The position numbers and the translations under genes were made by a program. A stretch of 64,000 nucleotides of DNA from Linderina pennispora. Its lineage: Eukaryota; Kickxellomycota; Kickxellomycetes; Kickxellales; Kickxellaceae. Location of the stretch: assembly GCF_002104995.1 (NCBI RefSeq), contig NW_024468252.1, positions 682,001-746,000 on the forward strand. The letters run 5' to 3'. Below the pieces are notes generated by a model. It was not told the DNA's origin, searched no databases, and was given only the letters and a program-made list of their open reading frames with translations. Below, piece after piece: positions 31,420-41,622 of this stretch; positions within the stretch are counted from its first letter, which is position 1; every line of letters starts with the position of its first letter.

Positions 31420-34400
31420 ATGAAGGTAAGTAGCGCGTCGCATTCCGGGGAAGGGGGCGCATTCCGCCGCAGAGAAGACGCAGCACCAGCTAAAATGCCA
31501 TTCCCGCTCATAGTTCGGCAAGCATATTCAGGCGCAGACCATCCCTGAGTGGGCAGCGCACTATATGAGCTACAAGTCCCTGAAAAAGATCATCAACGAG
31601 CTCACAGCACCACTGACGCCCGGGGTGAGCCAGTCCGAGGCAGCCAAGCAGCGGCTGAACACGGTCAAGGCGGCATTCTTCTTCCAGCTGGACCGTGAGC
31701 TCGAAAAAGTCAACCTGTTCTACCTGCAAAAGGAGGCGGACTACAAGGTGCGGCTCAAGTCGCTCATTGACAAGCAGCGATCACTGAGATCACGCGGCCC
31801 ACGCAATCGCACGGCAACTATCCGGGCACTGCGCGAGGCATTCCTGCAGTCGCGACACGATCTAGACAAGCTGCAGAACTTTGTCGAGATCAATGGCACG
31901 GGGTTCAGAAAGATCCTGAAAAAGTGGGACAAGCGGTCAAAGTCGTCGACAAAGGAGCTGTATCTGGCGCGCCAGGTCGAGGTCCAGCCGTGCTTCAACC
32001 AGGATGTGATTGCCGAACTCTCGGACACAGTGACGCAGTGTCTGAGTGAGCTCGAGAATGCACTGGAGGAAACCGAGCTGATGGCGCCCACGGCGCTGCC
32101 GACGCAGCTCGATCTGATCTCGTCGCCGTCGCTCCGGGCATCACTGAACCTCACATTCTCACATGCCACCTCCATAATTGGTTCTACAGCACCCGCGCCA
32201 CCGTCGATTGGCGAAACATATGGCGAGGATATGGTGCCGGATAATGCGCCTGCATCTGTTACAGCTGGCGCTGGTGACAGCGGGCTGCAAGGATTCGGGC
32301 TGCCTCGCAGCGTGCAAGTCGATCGGATGGAGGCTGAGCTTTTCCACGCCATTTCACAGGAATCCAACATAGCTGCTGTCGAGATCCTGGAGCTGTACAA
32401 GCTGCAGCGGCGCGACGAGCAGCGCGCCTGTGTCACCAGGGTGCTGTGGCGTGCGTGTGCGGAGCTCAAGAACCAGGCTACACACCAGCAGCTCATCGAC
32501 ACGGGTCTTGCAGATTTGCGCTCGGCCGACGACATCAATGAGCGCACGCTGGCACACGAAGCTGCAATCCACGGATCACTGGCAATTCTGAAGGCGGCGA
32601 TCGAAGCAGGCTGCAGTGTGGACGACCCAGATTACTACGACCGGCGACCAGTGCACTACGCGGCGATCAACGGGCACGCCGATTGCGTCGCGCATCTGAT
32701 CTCGCAAAAGTGCGATGCCGGGTCAATTGATGACGATGGCAACTACCCGTTCAACTATGCAATTATCAACGGCGACGAGCAGTGCGCCCGGCTGTTGCTC
32801 GACTATGACAGGGAGACCGCCTACGGCACCCCCGACCACCCAATGCTTATTCTGGCGTGCCAGATGGGCCGCGAGACAATCGTGGTAATGCTACTGGAGG
32901 CAGGGGTTGAGATTGCATCCAACGCACAGGGTGTTCATCCAGCTCACGTCACAGCACGTGCTGGGTTTGCCAGCATCCTCAAACTCCTGCTGTCGCACGG
33001 TGCATCGGTAGACGTGGTCGACAAGGACCTGGGGTGGACGCCGGTGTTCTACGCAGCGAGCGAGGGCAACACCGCATGCATTCGCCTGCTGCTTGAAGCC
33101 GGCTGTGACCTGGACATCGAGGACGAAGCAGCACGGTTGCCGCTGTACTATGCTGCTAATGAGGGCCACATGGAGTGTGTCGATCTGCTGCTCGAAGCGG
33201 CCAAAGCAAAGCAGGAAGCAAGCGCCGAGGCGGCTGGTGACGTCGACGTGCAGTCCCAGCTGACTGGAAAGATGGGTGGCGTGCTGCTCAGCGGATCGCC
33301 CGCGCAGAGCCAGCAGCCCCAGGCGGATGCAGGCATGGCGGCTCAGCCGAAGGAATCGGCAATCGCCGATGCACCCATGCCTATGGATCTCGATCTGGAT
33401 CTCGACGGAATCCCGTCGCTGGCGCTGCCGCCGCCGCTGATTCCGTTCCGTATATACGGACACAACTTTCTGGGCAAGCGCACGCGAATCCAGATACGCA
33501 TGCATACGCATCGTGCAGCCGGCGGCCCGCCCATTGCTTTCAGCGACGACCGCGATATGATCTCGCTCAAGCTCGTGGTTATAGCCAAGCCCGACGCCGG
33601 CATGGTGCCGCACACTGTCATGCTGCCACTCGAGACTCCGTCGACGACGTTTGGATTCCAGACTGACGACCCGAGCCAGTTCCGCTTAGAGTTCCAGCTG
33701 TACCCGAGCTTTGGCCTTCAGCCTATGGGCAAGGCCATTGCGCTGCCCAGCCTGTTTGCCAGCTCGTCGGCTGGAATAGCACGGCTGCCGCTGCTGGACC
33801 GGTATTTGAAGCTGGTGGCCGAGGTGTCGTTTGAATTCTTGGCAATCCGGCCGTTTGAAGGCGCGCAGCTGCAAATTGGCGGCAAGGTCGAGACGTACTG
33901 GAAGTCGACTAACCCCGCGCCAAGACCGAATCCTAGCCTGACTCCGACAGTGGGGCTGTCGCCACGCCTAAACACTATTACCACACCAGGTGCAACTGTA
34001 GCCAGCGCGTTGATTGGGTCGCCGCACTCTGTCGCCGAGTCAGTAGGACCCAGCGGACAGAGTGATGCTGGCATGTCGCTGGTAGTCTCGTCATCGCTGG
34101 CGCCCGAGCACGTGTGTGTCCAGGTGCAGGTGTGCATGGACGGAGTTCCGGTTGTCTGCCCGCGCGAGACCATCCAGACCGGCGGCGACTCGAGTATTTC
34201 CGTGCGGGTGTGCGATCTCCGGCACACCGAGTTTGTGCGGATGATCAAGCAAGCCGGCACCAAGCCCACCGGCGACTCGTCGGCGTCGGCATGGCACAGC
34301 TACATCCGGGACGCTGGGTTCACGCTACGCGAGGTGCTTGAGATGCTGCCGATCCGGCTCGGCCTTAGCATCCAGGTCATGTACAGCACGAACCAAAAGC

Positions 34401-34993
34401 CAGGCAATGCAATCTCCAGCGGCTTGCGGTTCGGCGGCTGCGACGTCAACGACTACATTGACTCGATCCTGAAGACCGTCTACGACGACTCGCACAAGCG
34501 GGCGCGCACGCAGCCGCCTGCACCCAATGCGAGCGCCAGCATTCTCGAGCGGGTCGCCAACGACCTGTACCGCAAGGATACGGGCCAGCGCAACATCATC
34601 CTCTGCTCGTACAGCTCGCAGGTGTGCATGGCCCTGAATTGGAAGCAGCCCAACTACGCCGTGTTCATTCTGACGTCTGGGCGGCACCCACTGGACCCAG
34701 CCACGGTGGATGCGCCGAGCCTCAACGCGCGGCCCCAGCACCTGTCGCTGAAGGAGTCGGTCAGATTCGCCTGCGACAACAACCTGCTCGGCATCATGTG
34801 CGATGCCGCGCTACTGACGCGGGTCCCGTCGCTGATTGCCAGTGTCAAGAACAATGGACTGTTCTTGATATCGTTTGGCGCCAACAACGGTGACGAGCAG
34901 ATGTGCGCTCAGCAGAAGACGCATGGCGTCGACGCCATCATGTACCACGGCGTGATCAAGTACGAGGCCGAGCATGCCGAGTATGCCATTTGA
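31420..34993 (+). CDS. PHO81: Pho81-type phosphate-sensing CDK inhibitor (SPX-ankyrin-GDPD)
   Basis: Exon 1 is just ATGAAG (31420-31425) and exon 2 is 31514-34993; the junction restores MKFGKHIQAQTIPEWAAHYM, the classic SPX start. About 1161 aa, like yeast Pho81 (1178). The SPX domain (about 1-190) binds inositol pyrophosphates. Ankyrin repeats run about 337-565 (for example DRRPVHYAAINGHADCVAHLI and GWTPVFYAASEGNTACIRLLL). A beta-rich middle follows, then a GDPD-like domain (about 935-1161) that appears catalytically degenerate, as in Pho81. In yeast it inhibits the Pho80-Pho85 kinase under phosphate starvation. No frame breaks. Confidence 0.92.
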
Positions 34994-36260
34994 GCCAGCT
35001 TAGAACCCAGTATACCTTTACTTTCACACAAGATTTTATAATAGTCCAAAAGTGTCCGGCCGTCCGCCAGAGCGTTGTTGATTGAGGGGATTCATCCTCT
35101 TTTGAGCCTCACAGCGAGTATGCGTGGCACGCTCTGTAAACTCAACAAACAGTACTCTCTTTTGGTCGACGAGCTCAGATCCCAAGGTGACAAATACATG
35201 TCTTAAAAGCATTCGAAATATCGGTCCCAGAACCTTAGTTCTATCAAAGCACCATTCATGTCAGTTCGCATTTTGTAGATGCAGTAATGTAATAAACAAA
35301 CCACCCAGCTTCCACATCCTCGGCGCTTGGACTTGGAACCATGAGCTTAAGTCTATGGGGTGATAACGGGCTGTCTGCACGGCCCGCAATCGGTCTCATT
35401 AGTTTATGAGAGTGCTCAAAAAAAGGAACCATTGGCTTGCTGGCCAATACATATCCTACATATAGAAGTTGCCCTTCCTGTGTCATCCATCTTTTCTAAT
35501 ACCTCACCCCTTCTACACATTCCGACTTCCGTACAACCCCCTCCCTTACATTCCGTTATTTAATCTTCGTGGCTGCCAGCCATGGGATACCTCGGTGCGG
35601 GGCTCGACTCGGTGATGTGCATCAGCAGCCACTCGATGGATATATCTGACTATGCAAGAATCGCCTGCTCTGGGCACTGGGATGAAACACTGCTTTTGCT
35701 CTGCAACCTTCTGCGATAAACATCGTTATTCCATACCTACAGGCTGGTTCCATCGGGCTCTCTTTGTGGGCACATACCTCCTGCTGTGCCAGACAGGCAA
35801 GGCTCTTGCATGGTTTTACCACTGATCCTGCCCCCGATGGCTCTGCTGCCACCCAGACTGCAAGCAGTCCCCTAAACAAGATGCTAACAAATGTATTTTT
35901 TTTAAGTCTTCTGGGCGGCTACTGTGTTAGCCATAGGCTGCGAAGCCCTGTGACAGACTCCCTGCAGCACTATCGGCTGTCTAAACCATACTGACTAGCC
36001 GAGTTTGCATCGCAAACGGCATAAGTCTGGCACATGGGTTATTGAAAACCGCTGCGGTGTTGACAGCGCCAATGCTGTTTAGGTTCGATGTGCGTGCTCC
36101 TGAGCCGGCTCGGCTTGCACGAGTCACCTGCCATTGTGTACCGCTGTGCTTTTTTATTTTATTTATTTTTTTCAATTTGTGCCGAAATCGCGCGTCTGCA
36201 AACTTTGCTTCTGCTCACATTCAATAATTCAAAATCACATCACAGCTCTGAAAATACAGC
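34994..36260. other. Intergenic region between PHO81 and NDC1, no supported gene
   Basis: 1267 bp, AT-rich, with short ORFs lacking motifs. TTTATTTTATTTATTTTTTTC near 36150-36175 is a T-rich tract just upstream of NDC1, likely promoter. I see no RNA gene or repeat. Confidence 0.45.
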
Positions 36261-38045
36261 ATGGCGCACGGAACTGTGCTCAACACAGGTATTGCGTCCG
36301 TCAATTTCGCATCGCTTGGTGATTCAGTTCTCCGGCAGCGCACAGTACGCGCAATGGTATACGAGCTGGCACTGGCGTATGGAATCGCAGTGCTAGCAAA
36401 TATCAACCTTAGACACGGCATATGGTGCCTTCTATACGCAATGTTTTCATCAGGCACGTTCCTGTATACCATCCTTGCATACGTTGTTGGGCTCGGTGTG
36501 TTGACGCTGCATTCGATGCTGTGCTATGTGGAGCGCGTGCCCGGGAATGGTGGGTTTGCGCGGCTTCAGCGGCTGCTACGGAGCCCGGAGCGGACATTGC
36601 TGGTGATGCTCTGGTACATGTTTTCTGCGAATATCATGTTGTTTGCGCACCGGGTGGTGATGGGCGGCAGTGTGTCGAGGATGTGGCTGTATCCCGAGGG
36701 CTTCTACGGGGCGCCGCAGCTGAATCCGGCATGGCTAGCGTCGGGGGCTCTGGCGACAGCGAGTGGACTGGCATATGCGGTGCATATGATGGCTGACGAG
36801 CGTCTGCAGCTGTCGTTCCCGATGATTGAGCAAGGGCGCGTGTACGCATTCAAGGATCGCATCCCCGAGAGCTTTCTGAAGGTGGTCCGGTTTGCGCGGC
36901 GCTCGATTGCTTGGTTCTGGCCCGTGTACTTTGTGACTGGCTGGATGGTTTACCGCGGGGCGTGCGCGGTGATTGGACGTATTATGCGCACATCGTCGTA
37001 TGCGGTCGGCAACCCGCTGCTCAGCCCCAGCGCTATCGGGTTCTGGCTGTACAGCGGCACGCTGACGGTGCTCGTATGGGAGCTGACCCACCAGCTGTAT
37101 GAGGTTATCACCACGCAGCCGACGCGCATTAACGAGATGAGCCGTGATTCTAACATGTGCCTGGTCAATGGGCTGAAGCACACTGGTAACCCGCTGGTCC
37201 AGCATCTGGCATTCCAGGAGCTGTATCGCCTGGCGATGTTCCGTCCAGCACAGCGGGCAGAGCTGCTGACGGACATTGATCGTAGCTCAGGCTCAATGTG
37301 GTCGCAGGTCTCCAAGGAGTGTCTGGCAGTTGTTGAAACGGCGCGAGCGCAGCTGGCAGCACAGAATGCCGATGTGGCCAAGCCCAAGGTGGATGCTGTC
37401 AAGCCCAAGGCAACGACCACGGCACTGAGCAGCGGCAATGCGCCGATGGGCGACATTCTGCGGCGTGGCGGACGCCCAAAACCAGAGGAGCCGCAGCTGC
37501 AGCCGCCTCTCCCGTCTGGACTGATTGGCGGGTACAACGTGCCGCCCAAGGCCACGTCGTTGGACCTGTTTGGCCCCGAGGCCCAGGGATTCGAAAAGTA
37601 CGTGCTGACGAAGCTGCGCGACATGCTGGTGCAGTCGCCGCTTGGAACCAAGCTGCTGGCGCGCACGCCGCAGGCCAGCTCATTGGCGGTGTTTGGCAAC
37701 TTCCAGCAGCAGGTGTGGGCTGTGCGCTCCGTGATGCGGTTGGTTGAGGCGTCGCTGACCGAGGACTCGTACGGCGTGGTGCAGGGCGACCTGCCTGGCA
37801 TTCTGGCGACGATACTAGGGTACCTGTCGGAGCTTGAGCGCTGCGTGAGCCAGAGGCAGGGACCGGCAGTGGTCCGGGGTGAGTTTGTCGTGCAGGCGAC
37901 CGAGCGCCAGGCGCATGCCATGATCCAGGTACTGCGCAACGTCCTGTACGCCTTTGTCGTTTCGTTCTACGACTACCTGGCGTCGCTGAAGCTGACCCCC
38001 GAGGTCGCACAGCAGCTCCAAGCCTTTGTAAACTTCCAAGCCTGA
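36261..38045 (+). CDS. NDC1: Ndc1 transmembrane nucleoporin
   Basis: A single-exon ORF of 594 aa. Ndc1 anchors the nuclear pore (and in yeast the spindle pole body) in the nuclear envelope. The N-terminal half has about six hydrophobic segments (for example GIAVLANINL, GTFLYTILAYVVGLGVLTLH, TLLVMLWYMFSANIMLFAH, FWPVYFVTGWMVY, IGFWLYSGTLTVLVWELTHQ). The cytosolic half holds the family block GLKHTGNPLVQHLAFQELYR ... RAELLTDIDRSSGSMWSQVSKECLAVV. A Lys/Pro/Ala linker separates it from a C-terminal helical region. AATAAA at 38051-38056 is the likely poly(A) signal. Confidence 0.88.
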   Translation: MAHGTVLNTGIASVNFASLGDSVLRQRTVRAMVYELALAYGIAVLANINLRHGIWCLLYAMFSSGTFLYTILAYVVGLGVLTLHSMLCYVERVPGNGGFARLQRLLRSPERTLLVMLWYMFSANIMLFAHRVVMGGSVSRMWLYPEGFYGAPQLNPAWLASGALATASGLAYAVHMMADERLQLSFPMIEQGRVYAFKDRIPESFLKVVRFARRSIAWFWPVYFVTGWMVYRGACAVIGRIMRTSSYAVGNPLLSPSAIGFWLYSGTLTVLVWELTHQLYEVITTQPTRINEMSRDSNMCLVNGLKHTGNPLVQHLAFQELYRLAMFRPAQRAELLTDIDRSSGSMWSQVSKECLAVVETARAQLAAQNADVAKPKVDAVKPKATTTALSSGNAPMGDILRRGGRPKPEEPQLQPPLPSGLIGGYNVPPKATSLDLFGPEAQGFEKYVLTKLRDMLVQSPLGTKLLARTPQASSLAVFGNFQQQVWAVRSVMRLVEASLTEDSYGVVQGDLPGILATILGYLSELERCVSQRQGPAVVRGEFVVQATERQAHAMIQVLRNVLYAFVVSFYDYLASLKLTPEVAQQLQAFVNFQA

Positions 38046-38399
38046 ATGGCAATAAATCCCAATTGCCCTTGTGACCAATCGAGTGCAACAAGCCAGCTGA
38101 AGCGGGAGAGTTGACCAAAGGGGCTATTTAGAGCGGTCAAAATGCCACCGTGCATTCTTGCTTTTCTCCTCCCTGAGCCTTCTTTTCTTCTTTTCTCCAC
38201 TCATTCCACGCTTCCTATTGCAACACTAGTCACACGTTTGGCAGCAAAGCATATCCTGCCCCAGCACTACTCCTCTATTGCTTGGCACAAACCTCCCAGA
38301 GCGGGCTCCTCCCCCAGCACCAGCCAGGGGTTCTCATTCACTCAGTTCCTTTTCACACAACACACGGCTTCTTCTCGGAGAAAAAGGCGGAATTTGCTA
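38046..38399. other. Spacer NDC1 to gp78-like gene
   Basis: 354 bp holding the NDC1 3' flank and a pyrimidine-rich promoter-like tract (38160-38220). No gene seen. Confidence 0.45.
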
Positions 38400-40149
38400 A
38401 TGTCCCGAATGCTGCTTATCGACACATCATACGCGGCCCTATCGGTAGCTGCGCTCGTCGGGCTGTTCTTCAGCACGGCGCCGCGGCGGTCCCTGGACGA
38501 GTTTTCGCGAAAATGTACTGTTATCCCAGACCACTCGCCAAACAGGCGCAACAGACTTTATTTGGCAGTATACTGACGGAACACCGCCCTCTTTTGTTGA
38601 CATAGGCCACATGGATATCTCGCAGGCACGCAATGGTGATATAGCGTACCGCGACCAGTTCACAGTCAAGTACTATTCGCCGGATCTCTGGTGCAATGTC
38701 AGCTGGCTGCTGGTAGCATTGCTCTCGAACAAATGGCGGATGCTGGTAGGTTAAGCCATGTGGAGGTCGCCAGCCTTTAGTTTCCCCGAGTTGCAAACCC
38801 CCGCTGCTCTCACACTAGCAGCCCTGTGCAGCTACACTGGGTCAGGGGATAGGGAGGGACTTGTCCTGCATGCGAAGGCAGGCATGGGCCTGGCATTGGT
38901 CATGTGCTTGCATGTATTCACAGATGCGTTCTTAGCGCTAACAGTTTCACACGGCTGGTACGTGCATGGTGTATGTATCGCTGTAGGGCCTGGTAAACGC
39001 TTTGGTGGCAACGGCGTCGCTAGCACGCAAGCTTCTGGTGCAGTTTATATTCGGGAGGCTGACACTCAATGACGCCCATGTAAGTTGGTTGCACGGCTAC
39101 CACTGGCTAAATGCGAGGGTATCCTGTGTGGTGTATACACGCTGCATGCAAGGAACGCGTTCAATATTACTAATGTACTGATGCGCATTGATATGTGCAC
39201 ATTGTGTCATACATTCCAGACCGGTATTCAGCATGCTAACTGCCAATGAATTACACTGTAGCATTCGTACGATCGTATACTAAACTTTGTGCTATTCAAG
39301 GTGGTGTCGGTGCGCGCGACATTGGACGCAGACTGGGAGGATCTGGCCATATGGACCATCGCCTACTGCTGTTTTGGCGCACTGTACCTGATCGGCGGGC
39401 TTGCGCGGGACCACCTTGAGCACCTGCGCCTGTCGCCTGCACAGCCTGGGATCCGGTGGGGATTTGTTGGTCTGATGGCGATGCTGATGGTCCTGGCAAC
39501 GGTCTTGGCGGGCGTGTGCTGGACAGTGCTGCGGCCGCTGTTTGGGATCCTGTTTATCGAGGCTCTGACAATCCTGTTTGATGTTGGTCAGACCCTGGTA
39601 AAATATCTGGCGTATGCATGGGACAGCGACAGCACCGAGTCGTGGGAGGCACGGTCGGACGCAGTGCTTGTGTGCGAGTTCAGCACTGACATCTGCATCC
39701 TGCTGCTGACGCTCCTGCACTACACGCACATTCTGGTGATCAACGGCATCACGCTGAACATTGTCAGCGTCCTGGTGTTCCTGAATATCCGCAGCATCGC
39801 CAGCAAGCTGCTGCGCAAGGTGCGCAAGCTGGTTGCATTCTGGCGTGCCGTGGAGAGTATGCGGTGCAGGTTCCCGGACGCCAGCAAGGAGGATATCATT
39901 AGGTTCAACGACAGATGCTCGATCTGCAGAGAAGTGCTGCTGACGGCCAAGAAGCTGCCGTGCGACCACCTGTTCCATAGGTCGTGCCTGAGGTCGTGGC
40001 TCGTCAGGCATCTGTCGTGTCCGACATGCAGAGTCGCGCTGTCCGAGGGCGACATTGGGCAGTGGGCTGCAGTCAGCACCCAGGCATCGCCGGATGCGTC
40101 CGAGCACGGGTCAGACATGATATTTGCGGCTGCCACTACGTCACAGTAA
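38400..40149 (+). CDS. gp78/AMFR-like membrane RING E3 ubiquitin ligase
   Basis: Exons 38400-38514, 38606-38745, 38987-39079 and 39262-40149 join with matching phases (1, 0, 0), giving about 411 aa. Several hydrophobic segments (LSVAALVGLFFST, WCNVSWLLVALLS, WTIAYCCFGALYLIGGL, GFVGLMAMLMVLATVLAGVCW, ICILLLTLLHYTHIL) place it in a membrane, by homology the ER. The RING-H2 finger at about 335-372 begins CSICREVLL and runs through LPCDHLFHRSCLRSWL to SCPTC, almost the spelling of animal gp78. An N-terminal neighbour phrase (FPDASKEDIIRFND) also matches. The CUE and E2-binding regions of animal gp78 are not seen; the protein ends about 40 residues after the RING. Role in ER-associated degradation is inferred. 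Confidence 0.82.
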
Positions 40150-40359
40150 GAGCACGCCGCTGTTTGGCTGCATATCACTCCATGTGCGCTATCACACATC
40201 GCACTAGCCCTTTCCCACCCTACGCCTAGCCCATATCGCTGGCACATCTTATCACTCTATCCACCTCAATGTACAAGTAATTCACACGTATCATAGGCCA
40301 CAGACGTTGGTGATGGTTGCTTCTAGAAATGACAAGAGGAATATAGGCACTTTTGTTTT

Positions 40360-41118
40360 CTACGCGTTGCCAAGCTTAGCCTCGGCCTCCTTGACCGCGT
40401 CGCGCTTGCGGTCCATCTGGTCCATCCACGACTGCAGTAGGCGCACAGCCTGCCGCCGCCGCTGCCTCGCCTTGTCCGCCTCGGGCGGGCACTCGACGCA
40501 ATCCACCTTTAACAAACTCTGCATCAGCGTCTCGTTAATGAACAGGTACGAGTCATGCAGCTTTTTCTTCTCCGCCGCGCGGATCTCGGCCATCGCCTCG
40601 CCGTGCTCCGAATTCTCGTGCACAGTCGACAGGAACTGATCGATGAACAGTTGTGCGTCGGCCAGATACGCCTGCATGCGTGACAGCAGCAGGTCCGATG
40701 CCTCGTTGGTGATGTGGTCGATCTTGTGGATCAGCGCGTTTTCTTCGCGCTCCTCTGCTGTCACCGGCGCGCTCTTCTCGCTGCCGTGCTTGCGACCCAG
40801 CATCTTCATCGTGGCCCCTGTGTATACGCCATAGCGCCCCAGCGTCACATTATCCTCCTTCAGGGTAGCTACAAGGATCAGGAACAAGATAGCGTTTTAA
40901 GCGGAATCCCATGCACATGCAACTGGCGCGTGGGACTGGATGTTGTTTGCAGACTTACCTCCGCTGAAGATAATCTTCATGCTGTTGACCGGCACGCCGG
41001 TGACTTCGCGGCACACCTCCTTGAACTGACCCAGCGTGGTATCTTGCAGATCGTTCTCTTCGTATTTGAGCAGGTAGCGCTCACGGCCCCATTGCAGGAC
41101 CAGGGGCGGCGCAGTCAT
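40360..41118 (-). CDS. BAG1-type Hsp70 nucleotide exchange factor (UBL + BAG domains)
   Basis: Exons 40959-41118 and 40360-40868 (GTAAGT...TTGTAG, phase 1) give about 222 aa. The N-terminal ubiquitin-like domain spans the splice site: LVLQWGRERYLLKYEENDL ... SMKIIFSGA then TLKEDNVTLGRYGVYTGATMKMLG. The C-terminal helices (NALIHKIDHITNEASDLLLS ... ETLMQSLLKVDCVECPPEADKARQRRR, read as separate helices) fit a BAG domain, including the Arg-rich end that contacts the Hsp70 ATPase. The start at 41118 is chosen because UBL homology begins at once; an in-frame upstream ATG would add a non-homologous Ser/Phe-rich leader. Pairs functionally with Hsp70, like the DnaJ at 7-8 kb. Confidence 0.85.
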
Positions 41119-41622
41119 TTTGTCTTCTGGGGCTGTCAATGTGCGAAAAGATGGGCAGCGGGACAGAATTCGTCCAAGCAGGACGAGTGGCAGTGCGTAA
41201 TCGACCGAAATGGTTAACACGAACGTAGCAGAAAAGAAAGGTTGCCTCTTCCTTTTCCCTCTCAAAAAATCGCAGGTGAGTCTCCTTCGGCTCAAAGAAT
41301 TGGAAGAAAACGGTTGTGCGAAAAAGGCGAAGAGAAAAAGGGTCGGTGGACGCCGATGAGTGTTAATAACTGAGGGCTTCAGAAGCTTGTAAAAATGTGG
41401 AAAAGAGCTGGAAAAACTCTGTTGCCCGCAAACATTCGATCCTAGTTGCCATTGGCCCGCAAACTGGAACCGCAGCGCAGAGGCTCCCCAGGGCATCCGA
41501 AAAATGCGGGTTGGTCCGGCTCGCAAGAAGCTGAGCAATTAGCCCTGGCAGCAGTCGGGTTTGATCACGGCGGTCCTCTGCTTCGTCTCTGCTTTTTCAT
41601 CTTTATCGCCACCTGATTCATT
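41119..41622. other. Divergent promoter of BAG1-like and acylaminoacyl-peptidase genes
   Basis: 504 bp between start codons. Short ORFs only, no motif or repeat recognised. Confidence 0.4.
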
